Source: Periplaneta americana
Lineage: Eukaryota; Arthropoda; Insecta; Blattodea; Blattidae
Length of the DNA stretch: 64,000 nucleotides
Assembly: GCF_040183065.1 (NCBI RefSeq)
Contig: NC_091120.1
Span: 78,749,208 to 78,813,207, forward strand
Direction: 5' to 3'
Below, one piece after another: positions 9,901-19,745 of the stretch. A model generated the notes under the pieces. It worked only from the letters and a program-made list of their open reading frames with translations. It ran no database searches and was not told the DNA's origin. Every line of letters starts with the position of its first letter. Within the stretch, counting starts at the first letter, position 1. The translations under genes were made by a program, and so were the position numbers.

Positions 9901-10385
9901 CAATTTTTCCCTTGAAATTATTCAAAAATTATTTTATATAAAATATTTCATAGCGTGTTTTGAGAAAACCATTGATTTAATTCCCAATATCCTCCGCAGT
10001 CAATTTAAGAGAGCAGTGTATTATGATAATGAATGATTAAAAGAATTTTACTTTTGTTCTTTAAATATGCAGAAATTTGATCGGAACAAAAATATAACAT
10101 TGTAAAATTCCTTCGCAGAACGAAAAGTTTCATTTGTTCTGATCAAATTTCCATACATTTAAAGGACAAAACTAATTTTTTTCAATCTTTTATTATAATA
10201 CACTGCTCCATTAAATTGACTGATCATATTGGAAATTAAATCAATGGATTTCCCGAAACCTGCTATGAAATGTTTTATGTAAAACAATTTTTATACCGAA
10301 AAGTAAACAAAAAAGAGCAAAATTGCATTTAAATTTGTCTTTAAATACCTGAAGGAATAACACCCTGAAATTAATGACGTTACTT

Positions 10386-11030
10386 TCTGTTCGCTTGCGA
10401 ATTCAAACGAGGCAGTAGAACAAATCGACAACTTCAAATACTTGGAGTGTACTATAAGCAGTAACACGAGCTGCTGCCAGGAAGTCAAAAGAAGGATAGC
10501 AATGGCAAAGGAAGCTTTTAATTGAAAAAGGAGCATCTTCTGCGGACCTCTGGAGAAAGAACTAAGGAAGAGACTAGTGAAGTGCTTTGTATGGAGTGTG
10601 GCATTGTATGGGCAGAAACGTGGACATTATGACGAAGTGAAGAGAAGCGCGTAGAAGCATTTTAATTGTGGATTTGGAGAAGAATGGAACGTGTAAAGTG
10701 GACAGACAGAGTAAGAAATGAAGCTGTGCTGGAAAGAGTAGGTGAAGAAGGAATGATGCTGAGACTGATCAGGATGAGAAAAAGGAATTAGTTGGGTCAT
10801 TGGCTGAAAAGAAACTGCCTACTGAAGGTTAAGGAATGGTGAACGGGAGAAGAGTTCGGGCAGAACAAGACGACATTAAGATATATGGATCATATAAGGA
10901 GACAGAGGAAGGCAGAAAATGGGAAAGATTGGATAAAGCTGGGTTTGCAGTGAAAGACCTGTCCTTGGGGAGAACAGTAAGTGAATGCTATTATATGTAT
11001 AGCCTATATAAGACGAAGAGAGATCTGTCT
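10386..11030 (+). pseudogene. LINE fragment B (3' part of reverse-transcriptase ORF)
   Basis: Reads EQIDNFKYLECTISSNTSCC, QEVKRRIAMAKEAFN, then KELRKRLVKCFVWSVALYG with frame breaks. This matches LINE fragment A at 14530-15060 from the codons for LRILNEAVEQ onward. The left border falls at CTTGCGAATTC, exactly where fragment C (22219-22365) also begins. No endonuclease or catalytic RT motif is kept. Confidence 0.8.
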
Positions 11031-11461
11031 TTGATCTCCAAATTTAAAGATTATGCACTTCATTTTACAAATTCCATCCCATATCATACGCAGTACGTGA
11101 CGTAACTAGTTCTGTTTGTGCTGTCAGAATTACCAACTACTGGCAGTATTTATGTGCATGTAGAGCAAAATTAACGTTTATATTACATGACGATAATGGG
11201 GCAGTTACCCTTTATGTCAGAGCAGAATTTGTTCCATATGGCTGTAATAGAATTTAATGTTCATCATTTTCAAAGTGTGGAAACGTTTCGTTAATGGGAT
11301 CACACTTTATGACGTTAACCAGACAATTGCACCTTAGTTTCTGGTTTAATTAAATGACCTGCTGTTATTCTACAAACCTGCCGTTCGTTGTATGATTGGA
11401 TTTCAGATCCATGTCTTTTTTGTATATGAGCAATAATGGCAAATCAATTCAAACAACGGAG
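11031..11461. other. No gene seen
   Basis: AT-rich and unassigned. Confidence 0.4.

Positions 11462-11512
<51 letters not shown>
11462..11512. repeat. (ATT)n microsatellite
   Basis: Pure ATT triplets at the left edge of the dispersed repeat that starts ACTAGCCGTAACCGTGCGCT. Confidence 0.95.
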
Positions 11513-11514
<2 letters not shown>

Positions 11515-12650
11515 TAGCCGTAACCGTGCGCTCCGCTGCACCGTTAGAAATAAATATAAAGTAATTACATAATTAAAATAGGACATTTGATCCAGGGAAC
11601 ATTCGTGTTTGATAGAAGGATAAATCGTTTAATATGTTACTTAATTTAAATTGTATTTTAATAATTAAAATGCGATCATTTTGGTCCAGAGACATTCATT
11701 TGGTGCAATGTTTCTTAATTTTTATTACATGCAACCATAGTTTAATGGATTGACATCATTTAGATTTAATGTGTATATTTTATTTTACTCGTTATAGGTT
11801 TCCATTGATTTATGGTAATAACTTAATTTTAACCCTTGTTTTCTACCTATTCAGTAAATGGCGCTTGGCCCACTATGGTTCTGAATCCTTCAAATAACTT
11901 AAATTATATAATATTATATTATATTATATTATATTATATTATATTATATTATATTATATTATATTATATTATATTATATTATATTATATTATATTATATT
12001 ATATTATATTATATTATATTATATCAGAAGTTACTGTAATAACATTATAGCATTATGTCCATCTAGAGAAACTACACTTTCCAATGGTGAAATAATAATT
12101 AATTATACAAATCGGTTAATTTAGCTTCCGATATTACTTCATACAAACACAGAAACATTCTCTGTAGGCTATCTTTCATAGCTTTCAATTGTTGCTGTCC
12201 AAGGCCCCTTATAGACGAAGTTATTTGTTTTTTAATTCATTATACGGCCTTAGATGGCAGTTATTTTAATTTTAAAACTCATTTATCTCATTAAATATCA
12301 ATCCTATCAAAATTTTTCAAGGAATAAAACTTATCGAAAATTATGTTGAAAGAAACTTTTGTAATGTAACATTTTTCACAAAAATCAATAATAAGCGAGA
12401 TTTTCGATTTATTTAATTCAGGCCCCCTTATAACCCCCCTTTTAAATAAAGTATTTTGAATGCCATATAGGCTAAAATCTAAGTTACAACGAACTTAATT
12501 TATATTCCAATTTTCATCGAAATCCGTTCAGCCATTATTGCGTGAAAAGGTAACAAACATACATACAGACAGACAGACATACATACAAACAAAAATGTCA
12601 AAAAAGCTATTTTCGGTTTCGGGGTGGTTAATTATATATGTTAGGACCAA
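11513..12650. repeat. Dispersed repeat with CCGTGCGCTCCGCTGCACC start and CATACAGACAGACA end
   Basis: Left border CTAGCCGTAACCGTGCGCTC; right part has CGAAATCCGTTCAGCCATTA followed by ACAAACATACATACAGACAG. This pairing of a GC-rich start with a CATACAGACAGACA end recurs in many insect genomes as a dispersed repeat (recalled). I do not assign a class. It contains a 116-bp pentanucleotide array. Confidence 0.5.
11909..12024. repeat. (TATTA)n pentanucleotide array
   Basis: About 23 perfect copies of TATTA, giving false open frames of repeating I-L-Y. Confidence 0.97.
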
Positions 12651-12712
12651 TTATTTTTGGAACATCGAAAATTACCAGAAAAATTTCGGCTACAGATTTA
12701 TTATTAGAATAG

Positions 12713-12815
<103 letters not shown>

Positions 12816-12816
12816 A

Positions 12817-13040
12817 TAAAGTCGGCCTGGGTAGCATAGTCGGTATAGTGCTGGCCTTCTGTGCTCGAGGTTGCGAGCTCGATCCCGGTCCAGGTCGATA
12901 GCATTTAAATGTGCTGAAATGCGAAAAGCTCGTGTCAATACATTTACTGGCATATAAAAGAACTCTTGCGGGAGGAAATTTCGGCGACGCTGATATAACC
13001 TTAGTAGTTGCGAGCGTCGTTAAATAAAACATAATTAAAA
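12817..13040 (+). mobile_element. tRNA-derived SINE S1
   Basis: tRNA-like head with A-box-type GGGTAGCATAGTCGGTATAG and B-box-type GAGCTCGATCCCGG. The body runs through TTTAAATGTGCTGAAATGCG to a 3' end GCGAGCGTCGTTAAATAAAA. The 3' motif GTCGTTAAATAAA is shared, inverted, with the repeat at 21695. Confidence 0.8.
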
Positions 13041-13431
13041 TTTTGAATTATTGCTAGTTTTATTACTAACATTATAATAATTTTTAAAATATATAAGACA
13101 ATTGATAATTATGCCTAAAGTAATTACAAAATTGAATTCATTCAGAGAATTTCCTTGATGTGTTCTTTCGAGTACTATGGATATAGGCCTACAGACACAA
13201 ATAATTCAGACTTAAAAGATTTACAAGATGCACATAAAATGTTATAAATTTCTTAGAAAATTAATGTATTTTTATATAAAAACATACAATACCTACCCAC
13301 TTAAAGAAACGGTACACGGTATTGTTCATTACTTTTTGTACGTGTATTGAACCAAAAAATGGGATGGTTAAGGTAGCATTAATTGAGTAACATGCTAATA
13401 TATTATAGAATAGTGTAATAAATAAAAGGCC
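13041..13431. other. No gene seen
   Basis: AT-rich. It holds one TAGGCCTA palindrome at 13184. Confidence 0.4.
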
Positions 13432-13655
13432 ACCGGCGTAGCTCAGTTAGTTAAGGAGCTTGCCGATCCAGAGTTGCGTTCAAGCGCGGGTTCGATTCCC
13501 GCTTGGGCTTATTATCTGGTTAGGTTTTTTCTGATGTTTTCCCCAGCCATAAGGCGAATGTAAGGTAACCTATGGCGAATCCCTGCTAAATACCATCCCA
13601 CTTTCACCGATCCCATCGACGCTAAAAACCTCGTAGCGACTTTAAATAACCAACA
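13432..13655 (+). mobile_element. tRNA-derived SINE S2
   Basis: Head GGCGTAGCTCAGTTAGTTAA (A box) and CGGGTTCGATTCCCGCTTGG (perfect B box GGTTCGATTCC). Conserved body GGTTAGGTTTTTTCTGATG and AAGGCGAATGTAAGGTAACC, ending CATCGACGCTAAAAACCTCG. The 3' part recurs at 45336-45450. Confidence 0.88.
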
Positions 13656-13942
13656 GTAAAATAATAAATATTATTTTTCGGCCAGATTTCGTCTAAGCTT
13701 AGAATAAGGAGATAAAAGAACTGTACCTTGCCTTTTACTAAGAAGATTACTGTTTCCTGCAGGAAAGGACGTCGTTGAATTGCAAATCGAAAGAATGAAC
13801 TTCGAAGCAACTGAGTTGCTTGGTGACATATGTACATGAATTGCAATCGCAACCTTTCGGACCTTCTGGTAAAGGAAGTGAAGTAAACGCCTATTTTGGC
13901 TAGTTGTTCTGATATTTGTTTGTTTGTTTGACGTTTATATTC

Positions 13943-15065
13943 TGAGATGGAAGAACAGTTGGAAGAAGGGCAGTTTGCCTTCGGGAAAGCAAAAGTTACA
14001 AGAGATGCAATTGGACTACAACGAGCAATCGCCGAAAGATACCTAGAGCAGAATAAAGAAGTGCATATAGACTTAGAAAAGGCGTTTGACAGAGTGGATT
14101 GAAACAAAGTTATGGACATCCTGAAGAAAATAGATGTGGATTGGAAAGACAGAAGGCTCTTCAGTAACCTTTAGCTATATGAAACGAGTCAAAGTAAGAA
14201 TAGGAGAAGAAATGTCTGAAGGAAGTGAAATAGGGACAGGAGTAAAAGGATGTCCTTTATCATCTACCCTGTTCAACATCTACTTGGAGGATTTAGTGAA
14301 AAATTGTTTTCAGAACATGGGAAGGGTGAAAGTAGGAGGAAGAAAAATAAAGTGCATAAGATTTTCTGATGGTATGGCGTTGTTAGCAGAAGAGGAACCG
14401 ATACTAAGGGATATGCTACTGGAGCTAAATAACAGCTGTGAGCAGTATGGAATGAAGATAAATGCAAATAAAATGAAGACCATGGTTTTCGGAAGAAAAA
14501 TAAAGAAGGTAAGCTTGCGAATACTAAATGAGGCAGTAGAGCAAGTCGACAGCTTCATATACCTGGGGTGTACTATAGGCAGTAATATGAGCTGCAGCCA
14601 GGAAGTCAAAAGAAAAATAGCGATGGCAAGGAAGCTTTTAGTAGAAAAAGGAGCATCTTCTGCGGATCTCTGGAAGAACTAAGGAAGAGATTACTGAAGG
14701 ACTTCGTGTGTAGTGTTGCATTGTATGGGGCAGAAACATGGACATTACGACGAAGTGAAGAGAAGCAACTAAAAGCATTTGTAATGTGGCTATGGAGAAA
14801 AATGGAGCTTGTAGATTGGACAGAGAGAATAAGAAACAAAGCTGTGTTAAAAAGAGTGGGTAAAGAAAGAATGATGCGGAAACCGATCAGAAATAGGAAA
14901 AAGAATTGATTGGATCACTGATTGAGAAGAAACTGCCTGCTGAAAGATGCACTGGAAGGAATGGTAAACGGGAGAAAAGTTCGGAGCAGAAGAAGCTATC
15001 AGATGGTAGACGTTATTAAGATATATGGATTAGAGCCATGCATAATCGGTTACGAAAAATAGAAA
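13943..15065 (+). pseudogene. LINE fragment A, dead reverse transcriptase
   Basis: From 13943 the frame reads EEQLEEGQFAFGKAKVTRDA then VHIDLEKAFDRVD and a stop. A shift leads into 14134-14682, which covers VRIGEEMSEGSEIGTG, GCPLSSTLFNIYLEDLVKNC, KCIRFSDGMALLAEEE and LRILNEAVEQVDSFIYLGCT. The catalytic box that is normally F/Y-A-D-D reads FSDG, so the second aspartate is lost. After 14682 further shifts break the C-terminal part. L1/RTE-like; clade not assigned. 5' truncated, with no endonuclease domain. Confidence 0.88.
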
Positions 15066-15187
15066 TGATATATTGCTACTGAACGTCTGACGTTATAGAC
15101 AGTATGCAAAGCTCTTCCGTCTCGCGGAGTGACAGATTGAATTGGTCTTCATATTAATCGTAAAGAATTTGTATATAAAAGATATAA

Positions 15188-15512
15188 TTCAAGTATATGA
15201 ACTTAAATAATTTCAAGGGAAAAATTGTTGCGGGGCCTGATATCGAACCCAGGACCTTTGGCTAAGCGCGCCAACGGTTCATATTATAGTTGGAATCTCC
15301 TGGTAGAGGGGCAGAGAAGGCCTGACAGTCTTATCTCCACCAGGTTAAATAAATAAATACTACTAATATAACTACTAATATACTACTACTGTGCTGCACA
15401 TAACTCTGGGTCTGGTAGAGTTCCTGGATAGCTCAGTCGTTGGCGTGTTCAGGCAAAGATCCCGGGTTCGATAACCTGGTATCGGAACAATTTTTCCCCT
15501 GAAGTTATTCAA
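15188..15512. mobile_element. Degraded head-to-head tRNA-like pair
   Basis: Left unit inverted: ATAATTTCAAGGGAAAAATT, GTTGCGGGGCCTGATATCGA, TTGGCTAAGCGCGCCAAC. Right unit direct: GAGTTCCTGGATAGCTCAGT, CCCGGGTTCGATAACCTGG, GGAACAATTTTTCCCCTGAA. The same units and tails as 9426-9923, diverged, with a LINE tail-like piece (15297-15356) and TACTAC repeats between them. Confidence 0.75.
15297..15356 (+). mobile_element. LINE 3' tail motif
   Basis: TCCTGGTAGAGGGGCAGAGA, AGGCCTGACAGTCTTATCTC, CACCAGGTTAAATAAATAAA: a diverged copy of the terminal motif at 36127 and 48121, here between the two tRNA-like units. Confidence 0.65.
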
Positions 15513-15589
15513 GTCAGCTACCTGAAAACGCTTGAGGTGGGGAATCGGTTTGTAAACACCGTTAATTAAGTTTTATGTAATTGAATGTA

Positions 15590-15809
15590 CGAGGGAGATT
15601 CAAAAAATAACCTTAATAATTTATTGTTTTATTAATTGAATATGTACGATAAGACTACAAACACTTCAACACTTTTCAACATAGTATAACAGGAACTCTT
15701 GTATTGAACGTAGTGGGGTCTATGTTGAAAAGTGATGAAATATTTGTACTGTTTTCGTACATATTCATTTAATAAAACATTATTAAGGTTACTTTTCGAC
15801 TCTCCCTCG
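15590..15809. mobile_element. 220-bp foldback MITE
   Basis: Left arm CGAGGGAGATTCAAAAAATA pairs with right arm complement CGAGGGAGAGTCGAAAAGTA. Both arms also share ACCTTAATAAT and GAATATGTACGA, and CACTTTTCAACATAG lies near the centre. TA precedes the left end; the right TA is not preserved. Non-coding. Confidence 0.82.
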
Positions 15810-15881
15810 AAAATTTTAAGAACCGTACTTACTCGGCTATAATGACCTCCTTTTCCTCTATTTTCACTTGGAACATTGGCT

Positions 15882-16464
15882 CTGACAAACAAACATTCTG
15901 ATGGGGGGGGGGGGTAGATAAAAAAGTTAAAATATTTTATTCCACCATGTTAATAATGTCAGAAGAAGTGCTTATACAAATTTTGATCACTCGAGCGCAA
16001 TTACGAGGGCGATCCAGAAACAATTGCATGAGAAGATTTATTGAAAAAGATGCAGCAATTCTTGCGCTATTTTTCAACACTTGAATTGAGAGATTTGTGA
16101 TATCATGGGATCAATTTTTGTATCCTTGTGTCATTGAAGTCAGCCGCCTGGGATCGGAACCAGTGTTTTTGACAATCGTCTGCACCTCTCTGCGATCCCA
16201 TGATACGTTACGGCAAATGTCTCATTTCCAGTGGGGAATATGTTGAAAAATAACTCAACATATTGCTATATCTGTTCCAATAAATTTTCCAATGAAATTG
16301 TGTTTTCTTTCTGTTAGCGGTCCCTGGCGAACTTATTTTTTGCGGCCCTCATAATTGCGGTTGAGGCCAAAATTTGTGTAAGCACTTCTTTTGACATTAT
16401 TAATATAATGAAAGAAAAAAAAATAACTTTTTTACCTGCCCCCATCAGAATGTTTTCTTGTCAG
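15882..16464. mobile_element. Foldback element, ~130-bp arms
   Basis: Left CTGACAAACAAACATTCTGA and right complement CTGACAAGAAAACATTCTGA. Both arms continue with GTTAATAATGTC or TATTAATAATGTC, then AGAAGAAGTGCTTA or AAAAGAAGTGCTTA. The left arm contains a 12-G run. TA is kept on the right side only. No intact frame inside. Confidence 0.75.
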
Positions 16465-17777
16465 TAGCCTATACCAAACTATTAAGAATATATTTCTATT
16501 CAATTCATTTTTATAAAGAATCGTTAGGTATTAGGAAGTAATTTTAGTTATTTTCATTATCAAATATCTCTTCCAACTTTATTTTAAAAGGAAAGGAAGT
16601 AGTACTGTATACCAATAATTTCTTCAAAACTTGAGTAAACTATAACAAGAAACGTATCTTTAATGATTAAAAAATATATAACAAATACTGCTGTTGTGAA
16701 CGAATCGAGAAGTGAAAATTTGTTGGTAATGACTGAAGTTTCAGTATTTACTCTGCTGTACGGCCAAATCGCTTTTAGTACCCTCCTTACATTTTGAAGG
16801 TCAAATACAATATTATGTAATAACTTCGTTTTTATAATAAGTATCTATATTATTTGGCACAATATAAAATAACATATTTTAATCTCCTCCCAAACCAAGT
16901 GATTTATAAATTTCGTACCTATAAGATGTACATTAATGTAAATACATTACTTTCACATAACATATTCCCATGAAATAATCTTTAGTGTTACTTATATAAT
17001 GGTGTAGTTTATCATTGTAACTTTGATAGAGGCGTTAGTGCCTAATTAGTTTTCTCCTTTTCTAATTTCAGATAATCCTGGTACTCATCTCCTAATCTGG
17101 TGCTGGTGGTAGCAACTCTTGGAAGTATTGGTGGTGGAAACTAACAACTTGGGTTCTTTACATAACATCTGTAACCCCATCCCCATCATCAGCAAGAATT
17201 TCGATGGATTGTGACAGCTTACACAGATTTCCTGATTGTCACTCAACCGTAGCAACACTGAATTCTACAATGGCATTTATAAATTATGAGATTCTCATTT
17301 TTACGGTCCAATACTCGAAGAACAATAGCCACACAAGTATTGTTATTGCTTAAAATACTAAAAAAGTATATCACGTATATGTTTGAAGAATTACTAGCAA
17401 TGCATCCCGTTCATTTCATAACATTACTTGCTTTTATCAGTAGATGAAAATTAATGTAAGGTGCTTAATGCACAGTATTGTACACTGACCTTATGAGATA
17501 TAATGGACAATCGGAAAGAGAGTTTGTAATTTTTTTTATAAATCCATACATGCTATTAGGTGAACCATAAGTTTGAGCCATCATTATAATAAAACTGTGA
17601 TATTGCTTAATGATAACTTTCAAGTATCCATAATAATAAAAATGTTGAGACTTCAATATCTAGTAGTAATAAGTTGAACTGGAGTGTAGTTTAGCAAATA
17701 AGGAACTATATACATCGTGTGGTATTTCACTCATTCATACTTTGGATCGCAATGTTTTTCTTCGTGTAATTCTGCAG
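16465..17777. other. Transposon-free upstream region of the receptor gene
   Basis: No repeat or mobile element recognised. Two candidate splice acceptors face the gene: TTTTCTCCTTTTCTAATTTC-AG ending at 17071, and TTTTTCTTCGTGTAATTCTG-CAG ending at 17777, 19 bases before the start codon. The second suggests that a 5' untranslated exon lies upstream, possibly outside this window. Confidence 0.45.
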
Positions 17778-17796
17778 AGGAACGCGTGTGTTCACA

Positions 17797-19242
17797 ATGG
17801 CGACTGACTGGAGAAATATGACGGAATACGTCGTCGACGAAAAGAACTGTACTCAGATAAAGGAACAGTACGAAAGTAGCTTCGGAGTGGCGCTGGCTGT
17901 TCCGGAGTGGGAAGCAGCTGTCACCGCTTTAACACTCGTTTTAATTATTCTTCTCACGATAGTGGGAAACATACTTGTCATTCTGAGTGTCTTCACACAC
18001 AAGCCACTGCGAATTGTCCAGAACTTCTTCATAGTATCACTCGCAGTGGCTGACTTGACAGTTGCAGTGTTAGTGTTGCCATTTAGTGTAGCTGTGCAAA
18101 TTCTAGGACGTTGGGAGTTTGGTATCCACGTGTGTAAAATGTGGTTAACATGTGACGTACTTTGTTGCACAGCATCCATATTAAATCTGTGTGCCATAGC
18201 TTTGGATAGATATTGGGCAATAACTGATCCGATCAACTACGCTCAGAAACGAACTCTGAAACGTGTTCTCTTGATGATCGGATTCGTGTGGGTTCTCTCC
18301 GGTGTCATCAGTTCTCCGCCTTTAATTGGTTGGAATGACTGGCCAGAAGTATTCCACAACGATACCCCGTGCCAACTCACTTCTCAGCAAGGATACGTCG
18401 TGTACTCATCCTTGGGTTCCTTCTACATCCCTCTATTCATCATGACTATTGTTTACGTTGAGATATTCATGGCAACGAGGAGGAGGCTAAGAGAAAGAGC
18501 TCTAGCATCAAAATTAAATGTCGTTAAGATAAATGAAGCCCAGAATACGTCCGTGAAAGACGTCCACAACGACCAAGATTCAGTTAGCAGTGAAACTAAC
18601 CACAATGAACATCCTCACCACTCAGACGGGACCACAAAATCAAAGGAAAAGAAAAAGAAAACAAAGAAAAAGAAGAAGAAGGTTGGTGATGGATCACTGA
18701 AAGAGAAGTTTCTCCAGAAGCCAGCTATTGTAGCTGAAGACTCTGTAACCGACAACATAGGAGATCCTCCATCAGGGTCTCATTGTGCCACGAACTTGAA
18801 CCACTGCGAAGAGCAGAACACCCCTCCAACAAACACTACTACGACGACGTTAGAATCTCCGAAAGTCAAGAATGAAAGTCAGAAGGGACACGCACCTCCA
18901 GCTGCTATTTCCGGGTCGATCAACGTCCCAGCATCTGGTGCCAAAAGACAAGTTCCCATGTATCAATTCATCGAAGAGAAGCAGAGGATCTCTCTCTCCA
19001 AAGAGAGGCGTGCTGCCAGGACTCTGGGAATCATCATGGGTGTGTTCGTAGTGTGCTGGCTGCCGTTCTTCCTCATGTATGTGATAGTGCCGTTTTGTGA
19101 TTCATGTTGCCCATCTGACAAGATGATCCATTTCATCACTTGGCTGGGATATATTAACTCGGCACTTAATCCAATAATTTATACAATCTTCAACATGGAC
19201 TTTAGGAGAGCGTTCAAAAAATTACTCCACATCAAACCATAG
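17797..19242 (+). CDS. TAR1: Tyramine/octopamine-type GPCR (tyramine receptor 1)
   Basis: A 481-residue class A GPCR for a biogenic amine at the plasma membrane, uninterrupted by introns. I start at ATG 17797 in the context CACAATGG; an in-frame GTG at 17788 is not a likely start. Membrane segments lie roughly at 42-64, 74-96, 112-134, 155-177, 199-222, 409-432 and 444-466. Amine-binding D120 ([10 protein letters not shown]) and the TM5 serines S204, S205 and S208 are the contacts expected for a phenolamine. DRY is 137-139, CWLPFF 420-425, NPIIY 458-462; C113 and C192 form the likely disulphide. N-glycosylation sites are N7 and N17. The third cytoplasmic loop is very long (about 228-405) with a lysine tract at 284-295, and the tail is short. 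Both fit insect TAR1, whose usual coupling is Gi (family knowledge). Exact ligand preference (tyramine over octopamine) is inferred from family resemblance. Confidence 0.93.
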   Translation: MATDWRNMTEYVVDEKNCTQIKEQYESSFGVALAVPEWEAAVTALTLVLIILLTIVGNILVILSVFTHKPLRIVQNFFIVSLAVADLTVAVLVLPFSVAVQILGRWEFGIHVCKMWLTCDVLCCTASILNLCAIALDRYWAITDPINYAQKRTLKRVLLMIGFVWVLSGVISSPPLIGWNDWPEVFHNDTPCQLTSQQGYVVYSSLGSFYIPLFIMTIVYVEIFMATRRRLRERALASKLNVVKINEAQNTSVKDVHNDQDSVSSETNHNEHPHHSDGTTKSKEKKKKTKKKKKKVGDGSLKEKFLQKPAIVAEDSVTDNIGDPPSGSHCATNLNHCEEQNTPPTNTTTTTLESPKVKNESQKGHAPPAAISGSINVPASGAKRQVPMYQFIEEKQRISLSKERRAARTLGIIMGVFVVCWLPFFLMYVIVPFCDSCCPSDKMIHFITWLGYINSALNPIIYTIFNMDFRRAFKKLLHIKP

Positions 19243-19743
19243 TATGCTTTAATGCAATATTCTTACAGATGTCACATCAGTATTTTAGACCACGTGATAT
19301 TACATTTTCCAACTTTATTTTCCTAGTGTTTCCAAACCTTTATTGCCTAAATTGTGAATGAAATATATCATAACATTTATGGAACTTAACTCTATCGGGT
19401 TCATATTCACTGTGGTCCACTGGCTTATTGCGTTAGCCTTCACATTATAATATGTTAGTAGCTCTGACTTCAGAGAACTTTGAAGTACGAGGCAAAATTT
19501 AACTTCAGAGATATTTCTCTGTAGAAATCGAGTAGCGATCATTTCTTTAGAATTATCTTCACTGTCGTAATACATTATATTTCACTATTAAGTTGCATCT
19601 CGTTTTCTTTCCTCTTCTAGAGTGTATATGTTGGTGTAGGTACCTCGACTTGGAAAACATTAGTTTCTTCATCTCTCAACTTTGACACGGAATGATCTCC
19701 TTTAAACATATTTACTACCCAATTTCCGGCAGTAGTTACAAAG
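19243..19743 (+). other. 3' flank of the receptor gene
   Basis: No gene seen. It probably includes at least part of the receptor's 3' untranslated region. I see no clear AATAAA before the transposon at 19746. Confidence 0.4.
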
Positions 19744-19745
19744 TA

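Larger units (their letters stand above)
9426..9923. mobile_element. tRNA-like head-to-head palindromic insertion
   Basis: Inserted between two copies of AAAAATTATTTT (9414-9425 and 9924-9935). The core 9466-9927 is a palindrome with arms of 220 bp (9466-9685 and 9708-9927) around a 22-base loop. I find one mismatch (C/T in the D-loop region of the tRNA-like part) and no indel. Each arm carries, from the centre outward, about 120 bp of unique flank including TATAAAGG, a tRNA-like cloverleaf, and the tail ACAATTTTTCCCTTGAAATT. The left unit has about 40 more tail bases (9426-9465) than the right unit. Open frames of 106 codons in each arm mirror each other and are by-products. Confidence 0.9.
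9328..10385. mobile_element. Foldback element with a younger palindrome inserted in its left arm
   Basis: Left arm (about 9328-9425 plus 9936-10095) pairs with right arm (about 10135-10385, inverted). Examples are GTAATGTAATTAATTTT against GTAACGTCATTAATTTC, and CCATTGATTTAATTCCCAAT against CCATTGATTTAATTTCCAAT. I judge arm identity to be around 85 percent. No coding sequence is present. A related copy of its outer arm lies at about 22366-22485. The left arm is split by a 498-bp insert (9426-9923) between 12-bp direct repeats. Confidence 0.8.

Noticed and set aside
9490-9903. Two nearly identical 106-codon frames on opposite strands
   Set aside because: They are the two arms of a palindrome that contains tRNA-like sequence; there is no protein signature.
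9426-9923. Palindrome as a pure assembly artefact
   Set aside because: Cannot be excluded without reads, but 12-bp direct repeats at both sides, unequal tails and a diverged second example at 15188 argue against it.
17853-18236. 127-codon minus-strand frame
   Set aside because: Shadow of the receptor gene on the other strand.
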